Shown here piece by piece: positions 34,031 to 43,280 of a stretch of DNA of 64,000 nt. Source of the DNA: Algibacter miyuki (GTDB lineage Bacteria > Bacteroidota > Bacteroidia > Flavobacteriales > Flavobacteriaceae). The position numbers and the translations under genes were made by a program. The first letter of the stretch is position 1; every line of letters begins with the position of its first letter. The stretch lies in assembly GCF_042427745.1 (NCBI RefSeq), contig NZ_JBHMFA010000001.1; one strand, 5' to 3'. The notes below the pieces were generated by a model, which did not search any database, was not told the DNA's origin, and saw only the letters and a list, made by a program, of their open reading frames with translations.

Positions 34031-34390
34031 ATTAAATCGCACCTGCTGTGATGCCAAAATTTTATGAAGTCCCAACTGAAATAATGTGCCATTTATCAAG
34101 TCTTTAAACGCCTGTAATTCCATGGCTTTTAAAGCAAAGCTTATTTGTGGGTTTGGTCCTTTCAGTAAATACAACTTATTGCTTGCATAATCAATATCAT
34201 TAACCTGTGCTGAGACCTCACAACATGTAAACTCCATATTTTTCGAAAACTGAACAAGTTCATCGGGCGTTAGAAACAACCCAGTATTTTTAAATACCAA
34301 CTGAATTTTATTAAAGTCTTTGGCGGCGCTCCTTTTCCATTGAAAAGCAATTCCAAAATCGTTGTGGCAAATGGTATTTATATCGTCCAT
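34028..34390 (-). CDS. Small conserved protein, possible DUF6686 family (paralogue A)
   Basis: A 120-residue cytosolic protein without signal peptide. It shares with its upstream neighbour (34396-34776) the pattern L-x-F-x-N-x-x-L-x-L-x-x-x-E-x-x-x-F (IQLVFKNTGLFLTPDELVQF), so the two are likely tandem paralogues. Cysteines cluster in FTCCEV near residues 56-61. Such pairs sit beside PepSY-flavoreductase genes in flavobacteria as far as I recall. No function known. It starts 5 bases after the neighbour's stop and ends the leftward operon. Confidence 0.65.
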   Translation of the reverse strand: MDDINTICHNDFGIAFQWKRSAAKDFNKIQLVFKNTGLFLTPDELVQFSKNMEFTCCEVSAQVNDIDYASNKLYLLKGPNPQISFALKAMELQAFKDLINGTLFQLGLHKILASQQVRFN

Positions 34391-34395
34391 AGGGC

Positions 34396-34776
34396 TTAAT
34401 TTAAAATCAAAGTATAATCAATATCTCTCACTGTTAGCGCTTCATTAAAGACATGCGTAGCTCGACTAGATAGCAACATCCTAAGTTCTACTATTTCTTC
34501 TCGTTTAAACATTAAAACTAGATTTTGCTGCATCGACGGAATCGGTATTTTTCGTTTCACCTTTGCTGAAGCGTACTTATATTCCCAATAATCCATTTCA
34601 ATATCAAAAAGGTAATTTTTGAACTGTTCGAACTCATTTTCGTTCAATTCTAAATAAATATTATTAAATTCAAGGTGATACACCCGGCACTCGCAACATA
34701 CAGAAAGCTCGCCATTGGTTACCTTTGCTAAGGTTTTTATATTATTCTCGCACATATAGGTTCTATTTAGTAACAA
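34396..34776 (-). CDS. Small Cys-rich conserved protein, possible DUF6686 family (paralogue B)
   Basis: A 126-residue protein, apparently cytosolic. It has an N-terminal CCEC cluster (LSVCCECRVYHLEF, near residues 26-39) and a further Cys near residue 8, a possible metal site. YHLEFNNIYLELNENEFEQF repeats the core pattern of the paralogue downstream. It overlaps the end of the PepSY-flavoreductase gene by 10 bases, so the products are probably made together; it may help load or sense iron, which is inference. Confidence 0.65.
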   Translation of the reverse strand: MLLNRTYMCENNIKTLAKVTNGELSVCCECRVYHLEFNNIYLELNENEFEQFKNYLFDIEMDYWEYKYASAKVKRKIPIPSMQQNLVLMFKREEIVELRMLLSSRATHVFNEALTVRDIDYTLILN

Positions 34777-36959
34777 TCTGTTTTTATTTGACTCATATTT
34801 AACGCTTTGCCTAGTTTAGAATACGAAATATTTTCAAGCACTTCCAACACACCATTCATCATGGCAATTGAACCACAAATCATGATAATGCCATTATTTT
34901 TAAGTACACGTGCAATTAAATCTTCCTTTTCAACTAAAGAATTTTGTACATATTTTTTCTGACTTTCTTCTTTTGAAAAACTCAAATAAATTCCTGATAA
35001 ATTCCGGCTATTAAACGCCTTATCAATGAGTTTAGAATACAACTTATACGACTCTTTGGTACGGCCACCCCAAAACAGATAATTTTTACTGGGTTTTCGG
35101 TTTTCATTATTTACCATCCCTAAAAACGGTGCAATTCCGGTTCCGTTGGCAATCATCACCACTTCTTTTGCTGAAGTTGGTGCATGAAATCCCTTATTTT
35201 GTTTTATTTCGGCTGTAATCATATCGTTCAATTTTAGTGTATTCAAATAATTTGAGCAAATACCAAACTCATGTTTCTTTATACTTAATATGATATTTTT
35301 ATCTGTTTTTCCTATAGAATATAAGCGTTCGACAGATTCATTTTCGGGAGTGATACTCAGTAAATCCCCTGAAGTGAATTTAGATTTTCGTGCAGGTTCT
35401 AATTCTACTAAAAAGGAAGCATCTGTATTCATTTCCGTTTTATTCACCACTTTAAACAACGGTTTACTTTTGGTACCCTTCGGTTTTAGTGGCGCTTCAA
35501 CATCAAGCGTTAAATTTTTACTCTTACTCCAAGCAGAAACCCAATAATTAAAAGCTTCAACCGATTGATTATGTATTTTATGAAGCTTAATATTGGGTAC
35601 AAAATTGTAATGCATTTGAAGTAAAGCATCCACAATAAGTGCATATTTACAATACCCTTGATAAGCTAACGAACCAAAGCCAACTACCGAATATTGAAGC
35701 GTATTCTGTTGAGGGATTTCACCAACTAATCGTTCGAAATTCGTGGCATTTGTAGGTGCCTCACCATCACCATAAGTAGCTGTAAACACAACTAAGTGTT
35801 TTGCTTTTTTATAGGTTGTATATTGGTTTAATTCTGAAACAAAAACCGATTTCCCTTGCGCCATTAATGCATTGTACAACGACTTGGCAAAACCGAAGGT
35901 ACTCCCCGTTTCCGAGCCTACCAGAATAATATACTCCGCAGTATCTTTATTAAATTTATTTTCAATCTTAACCCGTTTCTTTCTTCGGTTTAGCGTCATT
36001 GCAAAGCCCGAATACATAAAAAACAAAATAGACAAAGCCGTTAATAGTAACACCAGCGACCAAATTACAGAACCTTCTCCGGTATGTAAAAACAAGCTCC
36101 AACCTGATGCTAAGGCCACAAAACCAGTCTTTTTTTCGCTCACTACGGTTCCGTTATTCTGATTGACAAACAACTCCCTATCGTGTAATTTTAATATAAA
36201 ATAATCTTCTTCATCTTCCGAAAAAGGAAATTCCACATGCGCCACGTCACTTAAAGTTATAGATTTGAATACGTTAAAACCATCCGTGTTATTTTGTAAC
36301 GCTTTCGCGGAAGGCATAACGACAACCTCATGCCTGTGGCTATCTGTTGGTAATAACGAAAATTTTTCTAACGATAAATAAACTCCCGTAACGGTTACGA
36401 TTACAATAGGAATTAAAGTATAACGTCCTAAAATACTGTGATAATACGGATTAAAATCTTCCTTAATTATTTTTGAAAAAAAAGCTTTAAAACCTCCTTG
36501 CCGCTTAGCTATTAAAAAAACACCGCTCACCGTCATTAAAAACAACAAAAAAGAAACCACACCAATTATAGCGCGCCCAGTTGATTTTAAAAATAAAGAC
36601 CGATGTAAGTTGGTAGCAAACTTAAAAATTGGAGCTTTTTCTATAATAGCCCCTATTTTTTTTCCTGTAAACGGATTAACATAAAAAGTTTCACTATCCC
36701 CTGCTTTAGTAATAACGTCTGCTTGAACAAAATCGTTTTTATCAATTTCTATTTGGATAACCTCATCATATTCCGCTTTCAAAACAGCAATCGTTTTATC
36801 CAACGTTAGAGATTGAGCATCCTTAACGGCATACGGTTTTAACTGATTCGAAATAGGCTCAAACGCCAAAACTACTCCTGTTAAAGCTGCTAATAATATA
36901 AATATAGAAGTCGATACAGCCAGCGTTAAGTGGCTGTATCTCCAGATAGAAATCGTCAT
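34767..36959 (-). CDS. PepSY membrane protein fused to a flavodoxin/ferredoxin-reductase module
   Basis: A 730-residue inner-membrane reductase. The N-terminal half is a PepSY_TM protein with helices near 12-34, 130-155, 180-200 and 300-325. A flavodoxin domain (VGSETGSTFGFAKS near 346-360) is followed by an FAD-binding barrel (RLYSIGKTD near 545) and an NAD(P)-binding domain (ANGTGIAPFLG near 603-613; MICGSIAMM near 700). This layout matches siderophore or ferric-chelate reductases, which move electrons from NADPH through flavins across the membrane. Its location opposite a TonB receptor and HmuY supports a role in releasing iron from a chelate or haem. Confidence 0.88.
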   Translation of the reverse strand: MTISIWRYSHLTLAVSTSIFILLAALTGVVLAFEPISNQLKPYAVKDAQSLTLDKTIAVLKAEYDEVIQIEIDKNDFVQADVITKAGDSETFYVNPFTGKKIGAIIEKAPIFKFATNLHRSLFLKSTGRAIIGVVSFLLFLMTVSGVFLIAKRQGGFKAFFSKIIKEDFNPYYHSILGRYTLIPIVIVTVTGVYLSLEKFSLLPTDSHRHEVVVMPSAKALQNNTDGFNVFKSITLSDVAHVEFPFSEDEEDYFILKLHDRELFVNQNNGTVVSEKKTGFVALASGWSLFLHTGEGSVIWSLVLLLTALSILFFMYSGFAMTLNRRKKRVKIENKFNKDTAEYIILVGSETGSTFGFAKSLYNALMAQGKSVFVSELNQYTTYKKAKHLVVFTATYGDGEAPTNATNFERLVGEIPQQNTLQYSVVGFGSLAYQGYCKYALIVDALLQMHYNFVPNIKLHKIHNQSVEAFNYWVSAWSKSKNLTLDVEAPLKPKGTKSKPLFKVVNKTEMNTDASFLVELEPARKSKFTSGDLLSITPENESVERLYSIGKTDKNIILSIKKHEFGICSNYLNTLKLNDMITAEIKQNKGFHAPTSAKEVVMIANGTGIAPFLGMVNNENRKPSKNYLFWGGRTKESYKLYSKLIDKAFNSRNLSGIYLSFSKEESQKKYVQNSLVEKEDLIARVLKNNGIIMICGSIAMMNGVLEVLENISYSKLGKALNMSQIKTDCY

Positions 36960-36969
36960 TTATAATGAT

Positions 36970-37467
36970 TTATTGTTGGGGCATCATGCGTACATAACGT
37001 ATAAAGCCGCTACCTTCAATTTTACTTTTTACTGTGGCAGATGTGAGTTCAAATTCTACATCGCTTTTATAATATTCTTGATCTTCTACAGCCGACTCGA
37101 AACGGATTTTATAACCCGCATCAATTTTATCGTTATCAATCGTGATCACGTTAATGGTACGTCCACCTCCGCTTACTGTTGCTCCTGTTATGGCATCGAT
37201 ATTGGTTCGTGTTTTCCCTTGAAACTTCCACCATTCTGGAATATCAGAATACCATTCATCATCGTCGCCTTGTACATAAAGTGTTTTTTCATATTCGCCC
37301 TCTGGGTTTAATAAGGAAATTACCACATAAGCCCCTTCTCCGGTATAATTCGTCATTTGGATCATACATTTATAAGTTGACGAATCGGAAATGGTTTTAA
37401 ATCCGAACAAACTAAAGACAACAAGACAAGCTATCGGGAATATTTTAAAAATTAGATTTTTATTCAT
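36970..37467 (-). CDS. DUF2271-domain exported protein
   Basis: A 165-residue protein with an N-terminal membrane helix or signal peptide (residues 5-24). The DUF2271 features are visible: TYKCMIQMTNYTGEGAYVVISLLNPEGEY and DAITGATVSGGGRTI. DUF2271 genes commonly accompany PepSY reductases. It lies 6 bases after the ankyrin gene and 10 bases before the PepSY gene. The ITGATVSGG segment resembles sites where flavin is covalently bound in FMN-binding periplasmic proteins, but whether it binds flavin here is untested. Confidence 0.83.
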   Translation of the reverse strand: MNKNLIFKIFPIACLVVFSLFGFKTISDSSTYKCMIQMTNYTGEGAYVVISLLNPEGEYEKTLYVQGDDDEWYSDIPEWWKFQGKTRTNIDAITGATVSGGGRTINVITIDNDKIDAGYKIRFESAVEDQEYYKSDVEFELTSATVKSKIEGSGFIRYVRMMPQQ

Positions 37468-37473
37468 GGGTTT

Positions 37474-38967
37474 TTATTTTAAAAAATTAATGTCAATTTG
37501 GTGATTTTGTAGGTATTCATTTTCTTTTGCTAAATCGTAAACTGTTTCATCAAAATCAGTTCTTATATCTTTTTTAGCACCAATACTTAGAAGATATTTT
37601 AAAATCTTTTCGTCTTTAGCCTGCATCACTGCTTTATGTAAAGGTGTTAAACCACTATTATTTTTAGCATTAATATCAACCCCAAAATTATGAACCACTT
37701 TTAATAATTCTAAAGCATCACGGTTATCTAAAGCCAAATGATAGGCGCTGTTACCATCTTTCTGACTTGTTTTAATGTTGAATCCCTTATTAGATAATGC
37801 CGCCAGTTTTTCACCAAAAGTATCAGACGCCTTCGCGCGGAAACTTTTCAATAAATAATAGCCTAGATTGTTTCCTTTCGCATCGATAACATGAACATCG
37901 GCAGCTTTCTTAATTAAAAACTGAACGACTTCCGGCGTATTAGAAATAGCTTTTGTTAAAGCCGATTCTCCATCTTTATTAACTTGGTTAATCGCGTCTG
38001 TCTTAGACGCTAAAAAAGCGACTATTTCCAAAGTATTTCTACTGGAAGCATTGATTAGCGCGGTATTACCCTCGACATCTATTTGATTAACAGCAACATC
38101 TTTGTTTATAAAATAAGAGAAGGTTTCCAAATCTTTATTACCATAAGCTAAATTATGAAGCGGTGTTTTGCCATCGGTATTAATAATATTCGCCTCTAAA
38201 CCTAAAGCCTCTAAATATTTTAGATAATCCAAAGTATTGTAACCTTTTCGAGAACCTTTAGTTGCTAAAAACAGTGCGTTTTCACCTTTTTTATTCAAAA
38301 CTTTATAAGGCACACCTTTTTTTATCAATAACTCCAACATGGCTTTATTCCCCGCTTTTGCGGTATAATTAAAAACGCCATTTCCATCCTGATCTACGGA
38401 ATTTAAATCAAGTCCTTTTGATGTAAAATAATCGACTAGCTCAAAATTTGCTAAATGTGGTGTTAGCAACAAAAGCGCGTTGGCACCATGCTCATCGACA
38501 TCGGTTTTAACATCAATGCCATTTTTTATACATATATCATAAATATCAGTATTTGTAACACCAGCAACAGCGGCAAAGGTTAATGGCGAAAAATGATGAG
38601 AATCTCGAAGTGAAAAATCGGCATTTTCCGTTGCTAAATATTGTAATAATTCGGCATTATTTTTATATGCCGACCAAAAGGCATAAGTACGTTTATCGTG
38701 GGTTAATTTATTAACAGGGTTTCCTATTTTAGTCAGTAAATGTTTAATAGTTTCATTTGGCGCCTCTTGCAAAATAGCATACACCACGGCATCAAAGCCG
38801 TTAGAAGTTAATGCGGTAGGATCATGTCCTTCATCTATTTTCTGTTCTACAACTTCAATGCTTGGTTTTGTGCTCCAAAAGTCGCTTTCCAAAAACGTGT
38901 TTTTTGTTTGTGCCGATAGCAAGTTTGCGAATAAAAAGGCAACTAAGATGGTGTGTTTATAATTCAT
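37474..38967 (-). CDS. Exported ankyrin-repeat protein
   Basis: A 497-residue protein with a signal peptide (cleavage near LLSAQ, residue 20) and about a dozen ankyrin repeats covering most of the chain (for example DAKGNNLGYYLLKS, NSGLTPLHKAVMQAKD, DGNTALINASSRN-like units). Ankyrin arrays mediate protein contacts. It lies 2 bases after the DUF6607-like gene and 6 bases before DUF2271, so it is part of the iron operon. In other bacteria periplasmic ankyrin proteins are linked to haem and peroxide handling (AnkB with catalase), a possible parallel. Confidence 0.85.
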   Translation of the reverse strand: MNYKHTILVAFLFANLLSAQTKNTFLESDFWSTKPSIEVVEQKIDEGHDPTALTSNGFDAVVYAILQEAPNETIKHLLTKIGNPVNKLTHDKRTYAFWSAYKNNAELLQYLATENADFSLRDSHHFSPLTFAAVAGVTNTDIYDICIKNGIDVKTDVDEHGANALLLLTPHLANFELVDYFTSKGLDLNSVDQDGNGVFNYTAKAGNKAMLELLIKKGVPYKVLNKKGENALFLATKGSRKGYNTLDYLKYLEALGLEANIINTDGKTPLHNLAYGNKDLETFSYFINKDVAVNQIDVEGNTALINASSRNTLEIVAFLASKTDAINQVNKDGESALTKAISNTPEVVQFLIKKAADVHVIDAKGNNLGYYLLKSFRAKASDTFGEKLAALSNKGFNIKTSQKDGNSAYHLALDNRDALELLKVVHNFGVDINAKNNSGLTPLHKAVMQAKDEKILKYLLSIGAKKDIRTDFDETVYDLAKENEYLQNHQIDINFLK

Positions 38968-38969
38968 AT

Positions 38970-39875
38970 TTATTTTTTTACAAAAGATTCAATAACGGTT
39001 TCAATTTTAGTTTTTTCAGTATAATCATCAGAAAACAAGTATTTATAAAGCACCTTGTTTTCCACTTTGTTTTCTAGAGCTAAATTTTGGTTTCTGCTGT
39101 AAACATCATCCCATTTATGGCGTACCAAAGCCCATTTATCTTGATTTTCACTCCACCAATCTATGGCACCTTGACAGCGACTATCGGCTACTTTCACGTA
39201 AGTATTGTATCCTTTTTCTTTTGCTAAAACCACATCAGGCTTACCTAGTTCCCGCAGTACTTTCGCATTGTCTTGATCGTGCACCCAACCTGTTTGAGTA
39301 ATTTCTTGGCGGTTTCCTCTAACGGTAATATTATAATCGCTGCGCTTGGTGTATTCCCGCCTTGGTAAAGGTGCATCGGTAGTATTTTCCCAATAGTTTT
39401 TACCATCGACATGCACCCAAGTTCCAGAACCTTCGTAGCGCGGACTATCATCTACCTGATAAACTTTTTGCGTCCACTGCCCTTTTACCTCAGCTTTTGG
39501 TTTCGAGATATAATTCCACGTATTATCGCCATTAAACATATAGAAATCGGTGTTTTCATAAAGCCAATCTTGTCTCCAATGCTTTACGATATAAGGTTCT
39601 GCAGGGTTTCCAACTTGTAATAAATGCTGAATTGAAATTTTGTTTTTATCATCTTCAACCAACTGCGCCCATTCTAATCCTTTATCAATTTTAGTTTCTG
39701 AAGGTTTATAAAGCGAATCCTTACTGTAATGAAATGTTTCGGCAAAATTGAAGGTTACCTCGAAACATCCACACATATTTTTAATGGATTCGGCATCTTG
39801 TTTTTTCTTTTTCTGAGCATGTCCAAAGAAGGAAAAGGTTAAAATGAATAATGATAAAATTGATAATTGTTTCAT
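38970..39875 (-). CDS. Exported DUF6607-like protein
   Basis: A 301-residue protein with a signal peptide (cleavage near GHAQ, residue 20). An early CGCF motif follows (residues 35-38), then a Trp/Tyr-rich body (EPYIVKHWRQDWLYENTDFYMFNGDNTWNY). I believe this is the DUF6607 family, regularly encoded near iron/haem receptors in Bacteroidota; no reaction is known. First gene of the leftward operon and divergent from the TonB receptor across 103 bases. Confidence 0.75.
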   Translation of the reverse strand: MKQLSILSLFILTFSFFGHAQKKKKQDAESIKNMCGCFEVTFNFAETFHYSKDSLYKPSETKIDKGLEWAQLVEDDKNKISIQHLLQVGNPAEPYIVKHWRQDWLYENTDFYMFNGDNTWNYISKPKAEVKGQWTQKVYQVDDSPRYEGSGTWVHVDGKNYWENTTDAPLPRREYTKRSDYNITVRGNRQEITQTGWVHDQDNAKVLRELGKPDVVLAKEKGYNTYVKVADSRCQGAIDWWSENQDKWALVRHKWDDVYSRNQNLALENKVENKVLYKYLFSDDYTEKTKIETVIESFVKK

Positions 39876-39924
39876 TTTTAGTGTTTTGATGTAATTATTA
39901 AAAAAATATTAAAATTAATCTATT

Positions 39925-39949
39925 CTTATTTAGACTGAATTAAAATAAG
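39925..39949. promoter_or_regulatory. Fur-box-like palindrome in the divergent iron promoter
   Basis: CTTATTT (39925-39931) and AAATAAG (39943-39949) form an inverted repeat centred on 39937, with two further paired positions inside. It lies directly upstream of the -7 element at 39953 and so overlaps the -33 region. An AT-rich interrupted palindrome there fits a Fur-type iron repressor site. Confidence 0.45.
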
Positions 39950-39952
39950 ATA

Positions 39953-39960
39953 TATATTTG
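39953..39960 (+). promoter_or_regulatory. -7 promoter element of the TonB receptor operon
   Basis: TATATTTG matches TAnnTTTG and lies 18 bases before the receptor ATG, predicting a leader of only about 12-14 bases. Confidence 0.55.
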
Positions 39961-39978
39961 CAGCAAATTTAATCAAGA

Positions 39979-42108
39979 ATGATTCTAAATAAAAAGTATT
40001 TCGCCATTTATTTTATAACTTTTTTTTCTGGACCACTATTTTCCCAAGAAATTAAACCCGACAGCTTAGCGCTTCAGGCTTTAAAAGAAGTTGTTGTTAC
40101 TGGGCAATACAACCCGCAATCCATTAAAAAATCGGCACATAATGTAACGGTTATTAGGCGTGAGCAAATCGATAATCAGGCAGCTAATAACTTGGCCGAT
40201 TTATTGAACTTCAACCTCAACCTTACTATTATTCCGAATTCAAAAACGGGAAAATCGACCATTTCTTTCTTCGGATTAGATGCTCAATATTTTAATATTT
40301 TAGTTGATAATATTCCGCTTGTAAGCGATAATGGCTTCGGAAACAACATCGATTTAACGCAAATAAACTTAGACGATGTAGAGCGCATAGAAATTGTAGA
40401 AGGCGCTATGGGTGTGGAATACGGCGCTAACGCCATTTCTGGAGTTATCAATATCATAACAAAAAAATCGATAGATACCGATTGGAATATTAAAACTTCC
40501 ATACAGGAAGAAACCGTAAGCAATGAATATGCCTTATTTGATGAAGGCCGCCACATTCAAGCCTTAAACCTAAGCCACAATTTTAATAGTACTTGGTTTG
40601 CACGAGCCGGCATAAACAGAAATCAATTTGCGGGTTTTTATAATGATAAACAAGGCAAAAACTACTATAATGATGATGGTTTACGAGGTTATGATTGGCT
40701 ACCAAAAACACAAATAAACACGAATGCTCTTATCAATTTTAAGAAAGAAAACTTTAGACTCTTATACAAGTTTGAATATTTTAATGAACTTATCGATTAC
40801 TACGATACATCGGTTAGAGCCAACATAGACACGCAAACGCAAACGAGCAATCCGGTAGCAACCGATAAAACCTTCACAACCAATAGGTTTGTAAACAACA
40901 TCAGTATTAATGGTAGTTTAAACTCGGGAGCAAACTACAATGCTTCGATTTCCTATCAACAACAAAAACGACGTCTAAACGAATTTACTTACTACATCCT
41001 TAGTGAAGAAAAAAGTAACCAATCGGACGGTATTTATCAATCTAGCGAAGTCTTTTTTTCCAAAGGAAGTATTAATAATTTAGTTAAAAATGATTATTTC
41101 AATTTTCAATTGGGTTATGAAACCAGATTTATAAAAGCTTTTGACAGCCAAGCTTCAGGCGATGTTACTCAACAGGATAAAATACAAACGCAAAATAATT
41201 ATGCGCTCTTTGGTTCTTCAGAAATACAACTTTCAGATCGTATTTTATTACGTCCTGGTTTACGTTTTGAATATAATTCTAAGTTCAAGTCTAAACTCAT
41301 TACATCCTTTACAGCGCGCCAACTATTTAACAAAGGTTTCGAGTTGCGTGCAAACATAGGCACGTCTTACAAAACACCTAATTTTGAAGAACTGTATTTC
41401 TATTTGGTAGATAGTAACCACGATGTACAAGGCAATGAAAACCTGAACCCTGAAAATGGTTTTACCGCTTTTTTAGATTTGAAAAAACGAAGTTCGTTTA
41501 GCGGTCTTTCTCTTATAAACAAGCTAAAACTAAGTTATATTGATTTACAAGACAAAATTGATTTAGCCATTGTAAATACATCACCTCTACAATATAAATT
41601 TATCAACATCGATACGTATCGCTTATGGGGAATTACTTCACAAAATGCCATTAAGGCGCATCATTGGACCTTCAATTTAGGCGCAACCCTACAGGGAATT
41701 TCCCAAGTAGCAAGTAACGAAACTGCCCCTGAAGATGACTTTCTCTACGCCATGCAATTGAATACAAGCGCGACTTACCAGGTTAAAAAGTGGCATACCG
41801 CCTTCACGCTTCTGTTAAAATATAATGGAAAACAACAAGATTATTACGCTATTGGCGCCGATACCGACAACAATACTCTTTACGAAAAAACAACAACCGA
41901 TGCATATAATTGGTTGGATGCTTCCATAAAAAAATCGTTTTACAATAACCAATTTCAAGCCACACTTGGCGGCCGAAACTTACTCGATATTACCCGTGTT
42001 AATGTTAGCCAAACCACTGGTGGTGTGCACTCATCTAACGGAGACGGCCTTTTACTGGGCTACGGGCGTTCATTTTATTTAAAACTACTATATAATCTTA
42101 ATTTTTAA
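39979..42108 (+). CDS. TonB-dependent outer-membrane receptor (haem/iron)
   Basis: A 709-residue TonB-dependent receptor: signal peptide to about residue 22 (LFSQ), plug domain about 35-150 (KEVVVTGQYNPQSIKKSAHNV; VERIEIVEGAMGVEYGANAISGVINIITKK is the conserved plug end), then a 22-stranded barrel. No N-terminal carboxypeptidase-like or FecA signalling domain, so it is not a SusC type. The HmuY-family gene 11 bases downstream and the opposite PepSY reductase operon suggest haem or a ferric chelate as ligand. Confidence 0.9.
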   Translation: MILNKKYFAIYFITFFSGPLFSQEIKPDSLALQALKEVVVTGQYNPQSIKKSAHNVTVIRREQIDNQAANNLADLLNFNLNLTIIPNSKTGKSTISFFGLDAQYFNILVDNIPLVSDNGFGNNIDLTQINLDDVERIEIVEGAMGVEYGANAISGVINIITKKSIDTDWNIKTSIQEETVSNEYALFDEGRHIQALNLSHNFNSTWFARAGINRNQFAGFYNDKQGKNYYNDDGLRGYDWLPKTQINTNALINFKKENFRLLYKFEYFNELIDYYDTSVRANIDTQTQTSNPVATDKTFTTNRFVNNISINGSLNSGANYNASISYQQQKRRLNEFTYYILSEEKSNQSDGIYQSSEVFFSKGSINNLVKNDYFNFQLGYETRFIKAFDSQASGDVTQQDKIQTQNNYALFGSSEIQLSDRILLRPGLRFEYNSKFKSKLITSFTARQLFNKGFELRANIGTSYKTPNFEELYFYLVDSNHDVQGNENLNPENGFTAFLDLKKRSSFSGLSLINKLKLSYIDLQDKIDLAIVNTSPLQYKFINIDTYRLWGITSQNAIKAHHWTFNLGATLQGISQVASNETAPEDDFLYAMQLNTSATYQVKKWHTAFTLLLKYNGKQQDYYAIGADTDNNTLYEKTTTDAYNWLDASIKKSFYNNQFQATLGGRNLLDITRVNVSQTTGGVHSSNGDGLLLGYGRSFYLKLLYNLNF

Positions 42109-42119
42109 AATCAGTAACT

Positions 42120-43202
42120 ATGTTAAACAAATTAATCACACTTATTCTATGCATTTCCATTTTTTCAATAACCAGTTGTAGTGAAGACGATGGTCCAACC
42201 GAACTTATTAAAGTTGTTATTGATGGTGCTGCGCTAGCCCCTAATACTGGTGGTTCTAATGAACAAAATCAAGTATATATTGACTTGAGCACTAGCACAT
42301 CTACAGCAGTACAGCGTGACTCATGGGATTTAGGCTTCTATTCCGGGTCTGAGTTTAGAGTAGCCCTTAACGGATCTATTTATATGACTGCGGCCAAACT
42401 ATCGGTAACAGATATAGATGCCGTCAATTCCACAGATACAGAAGTTTTAGATTTTCAAACGAAAGCCGTCGTGGGTTCTGCTGGGTCTCAAATTTATATC
42501 GATGCTCCAAATGGTGATATTACAGAAACTGCCATTTCGGAAATTTCTGATACTGATGAAAACAACCCCGTTTATCTAATAAACTTAGGTGATGAAGTTG
42601 GTACAGAACCTGCCTCTACAGGAAGTGTTGCTATATCGGGAGATGCCAGAGGATGGAAAAAAATTAGAATTCTGAAAAGCGGTGACAATTATATTTTACA
42701 ATATGCCGATTTAGATGCTACAACCCACAAAGAAGTAACACTATCTAAAAATACTGAATTTAACTACACCTTCTTCAGTTTTAATACTGAAAACGTAGTT
42801 TCTGTTGAACCTAAAAAAGAAAACTGGGATTTAAACTTTACCGTTTTCACAAATGAAATCGTGGGTTATGGTGCTTATGGGTTTTCCGATTTTGTGGTAA
42901 ACAATACAAAGGCCGACGTACAAGTGTACATGGTGGATACTGAGATAGAAACCACTCTAAATTACACCGATTTTACACTTGCAGATGTTGATGCATCTAA
43001 CTTCTCTACAGACCAACGTGGTATTGGCAATAGCTGGAGAAATAGTGGTGGTCCATCAACTTTACCGTCATTAAAAACGAATATGTTTTATGTAATAAAC
43101 GATACCGATGGTAACCTTTATAAACTACAACTAATCGCCTTAACAAATACCGATGGCGAACGTGGCCACCCGGAGTTTATTTATAGCTTATTAGTAGAAT
43201 AA
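42120..43202 (+). CDS. HmuY-family haem-binding lipoprotein
   Basis: A 360-residue lipoprotein (lipobox ITSC near residue 20). It has HmuY-family features: RDSWDLGFYSGSEFRVALNGS near 75-95 and KENWDLNFTVFTNE near 238-252. HmuY of Porphyromonas gingivalis is a surface haemophore that hands haem to the TonB receptor HmuR. This protein is longer than that HmuY (about 216 residues), as is common in flavobacteria. The His or Met haem ligands cannot be assigned by eye. Confidence 0.85.
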   Translation: MLNKLITLILCISIFSITSCSEDDGPTELIKVVIDGAALAPNTGGSNEQNQVYIDLSTSTSTAVQRDSWDLGFYSGSEFRVALNGSIYMTAAKLSVTDIDAVNSTDTEVLDFQTKAVVGSAGSQIYIDAPNGDITETAISEISDTDENNPVYLINLGDEVGTEPASTGSVAISGDARGWKKIRILKSGDNYILQYADLDATTHKEVTLSKNTEFNYTFFSFNTENVVSVEPKKENWDLNFTVFTNEIVGYGAYGFSDFVVNNTKADVQVYMVDTEIETTLNYTDFTLADVDASNFSTDQRGIGNSWRNSGGPSTLPSLKTNMFYVINDTDGNLYKLQLIALTNTDGERGHPEFIYSLLVE

Positions 43203-43227
43203 AATATCTAAGCAAGCCACAAAAAAA

Positions 43228-43256
43228 AGCCTAACTTTAAAAGTTAGGCTTTTTTA
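43228..43256. terminator. Bidirectional intrinsic terminator
   Basis: AGCCTAACTT (43228-43237) pairs with AAGTTAGGCT (43241-43250), flanked by eight As on one side and seven Ts on the other. It separates the HmuY gene from the convergent stress-protein gene. Confidence 0.88.
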
Positions 43257-43280
43257 TATTTTTACATTATCCTGTTTTGT

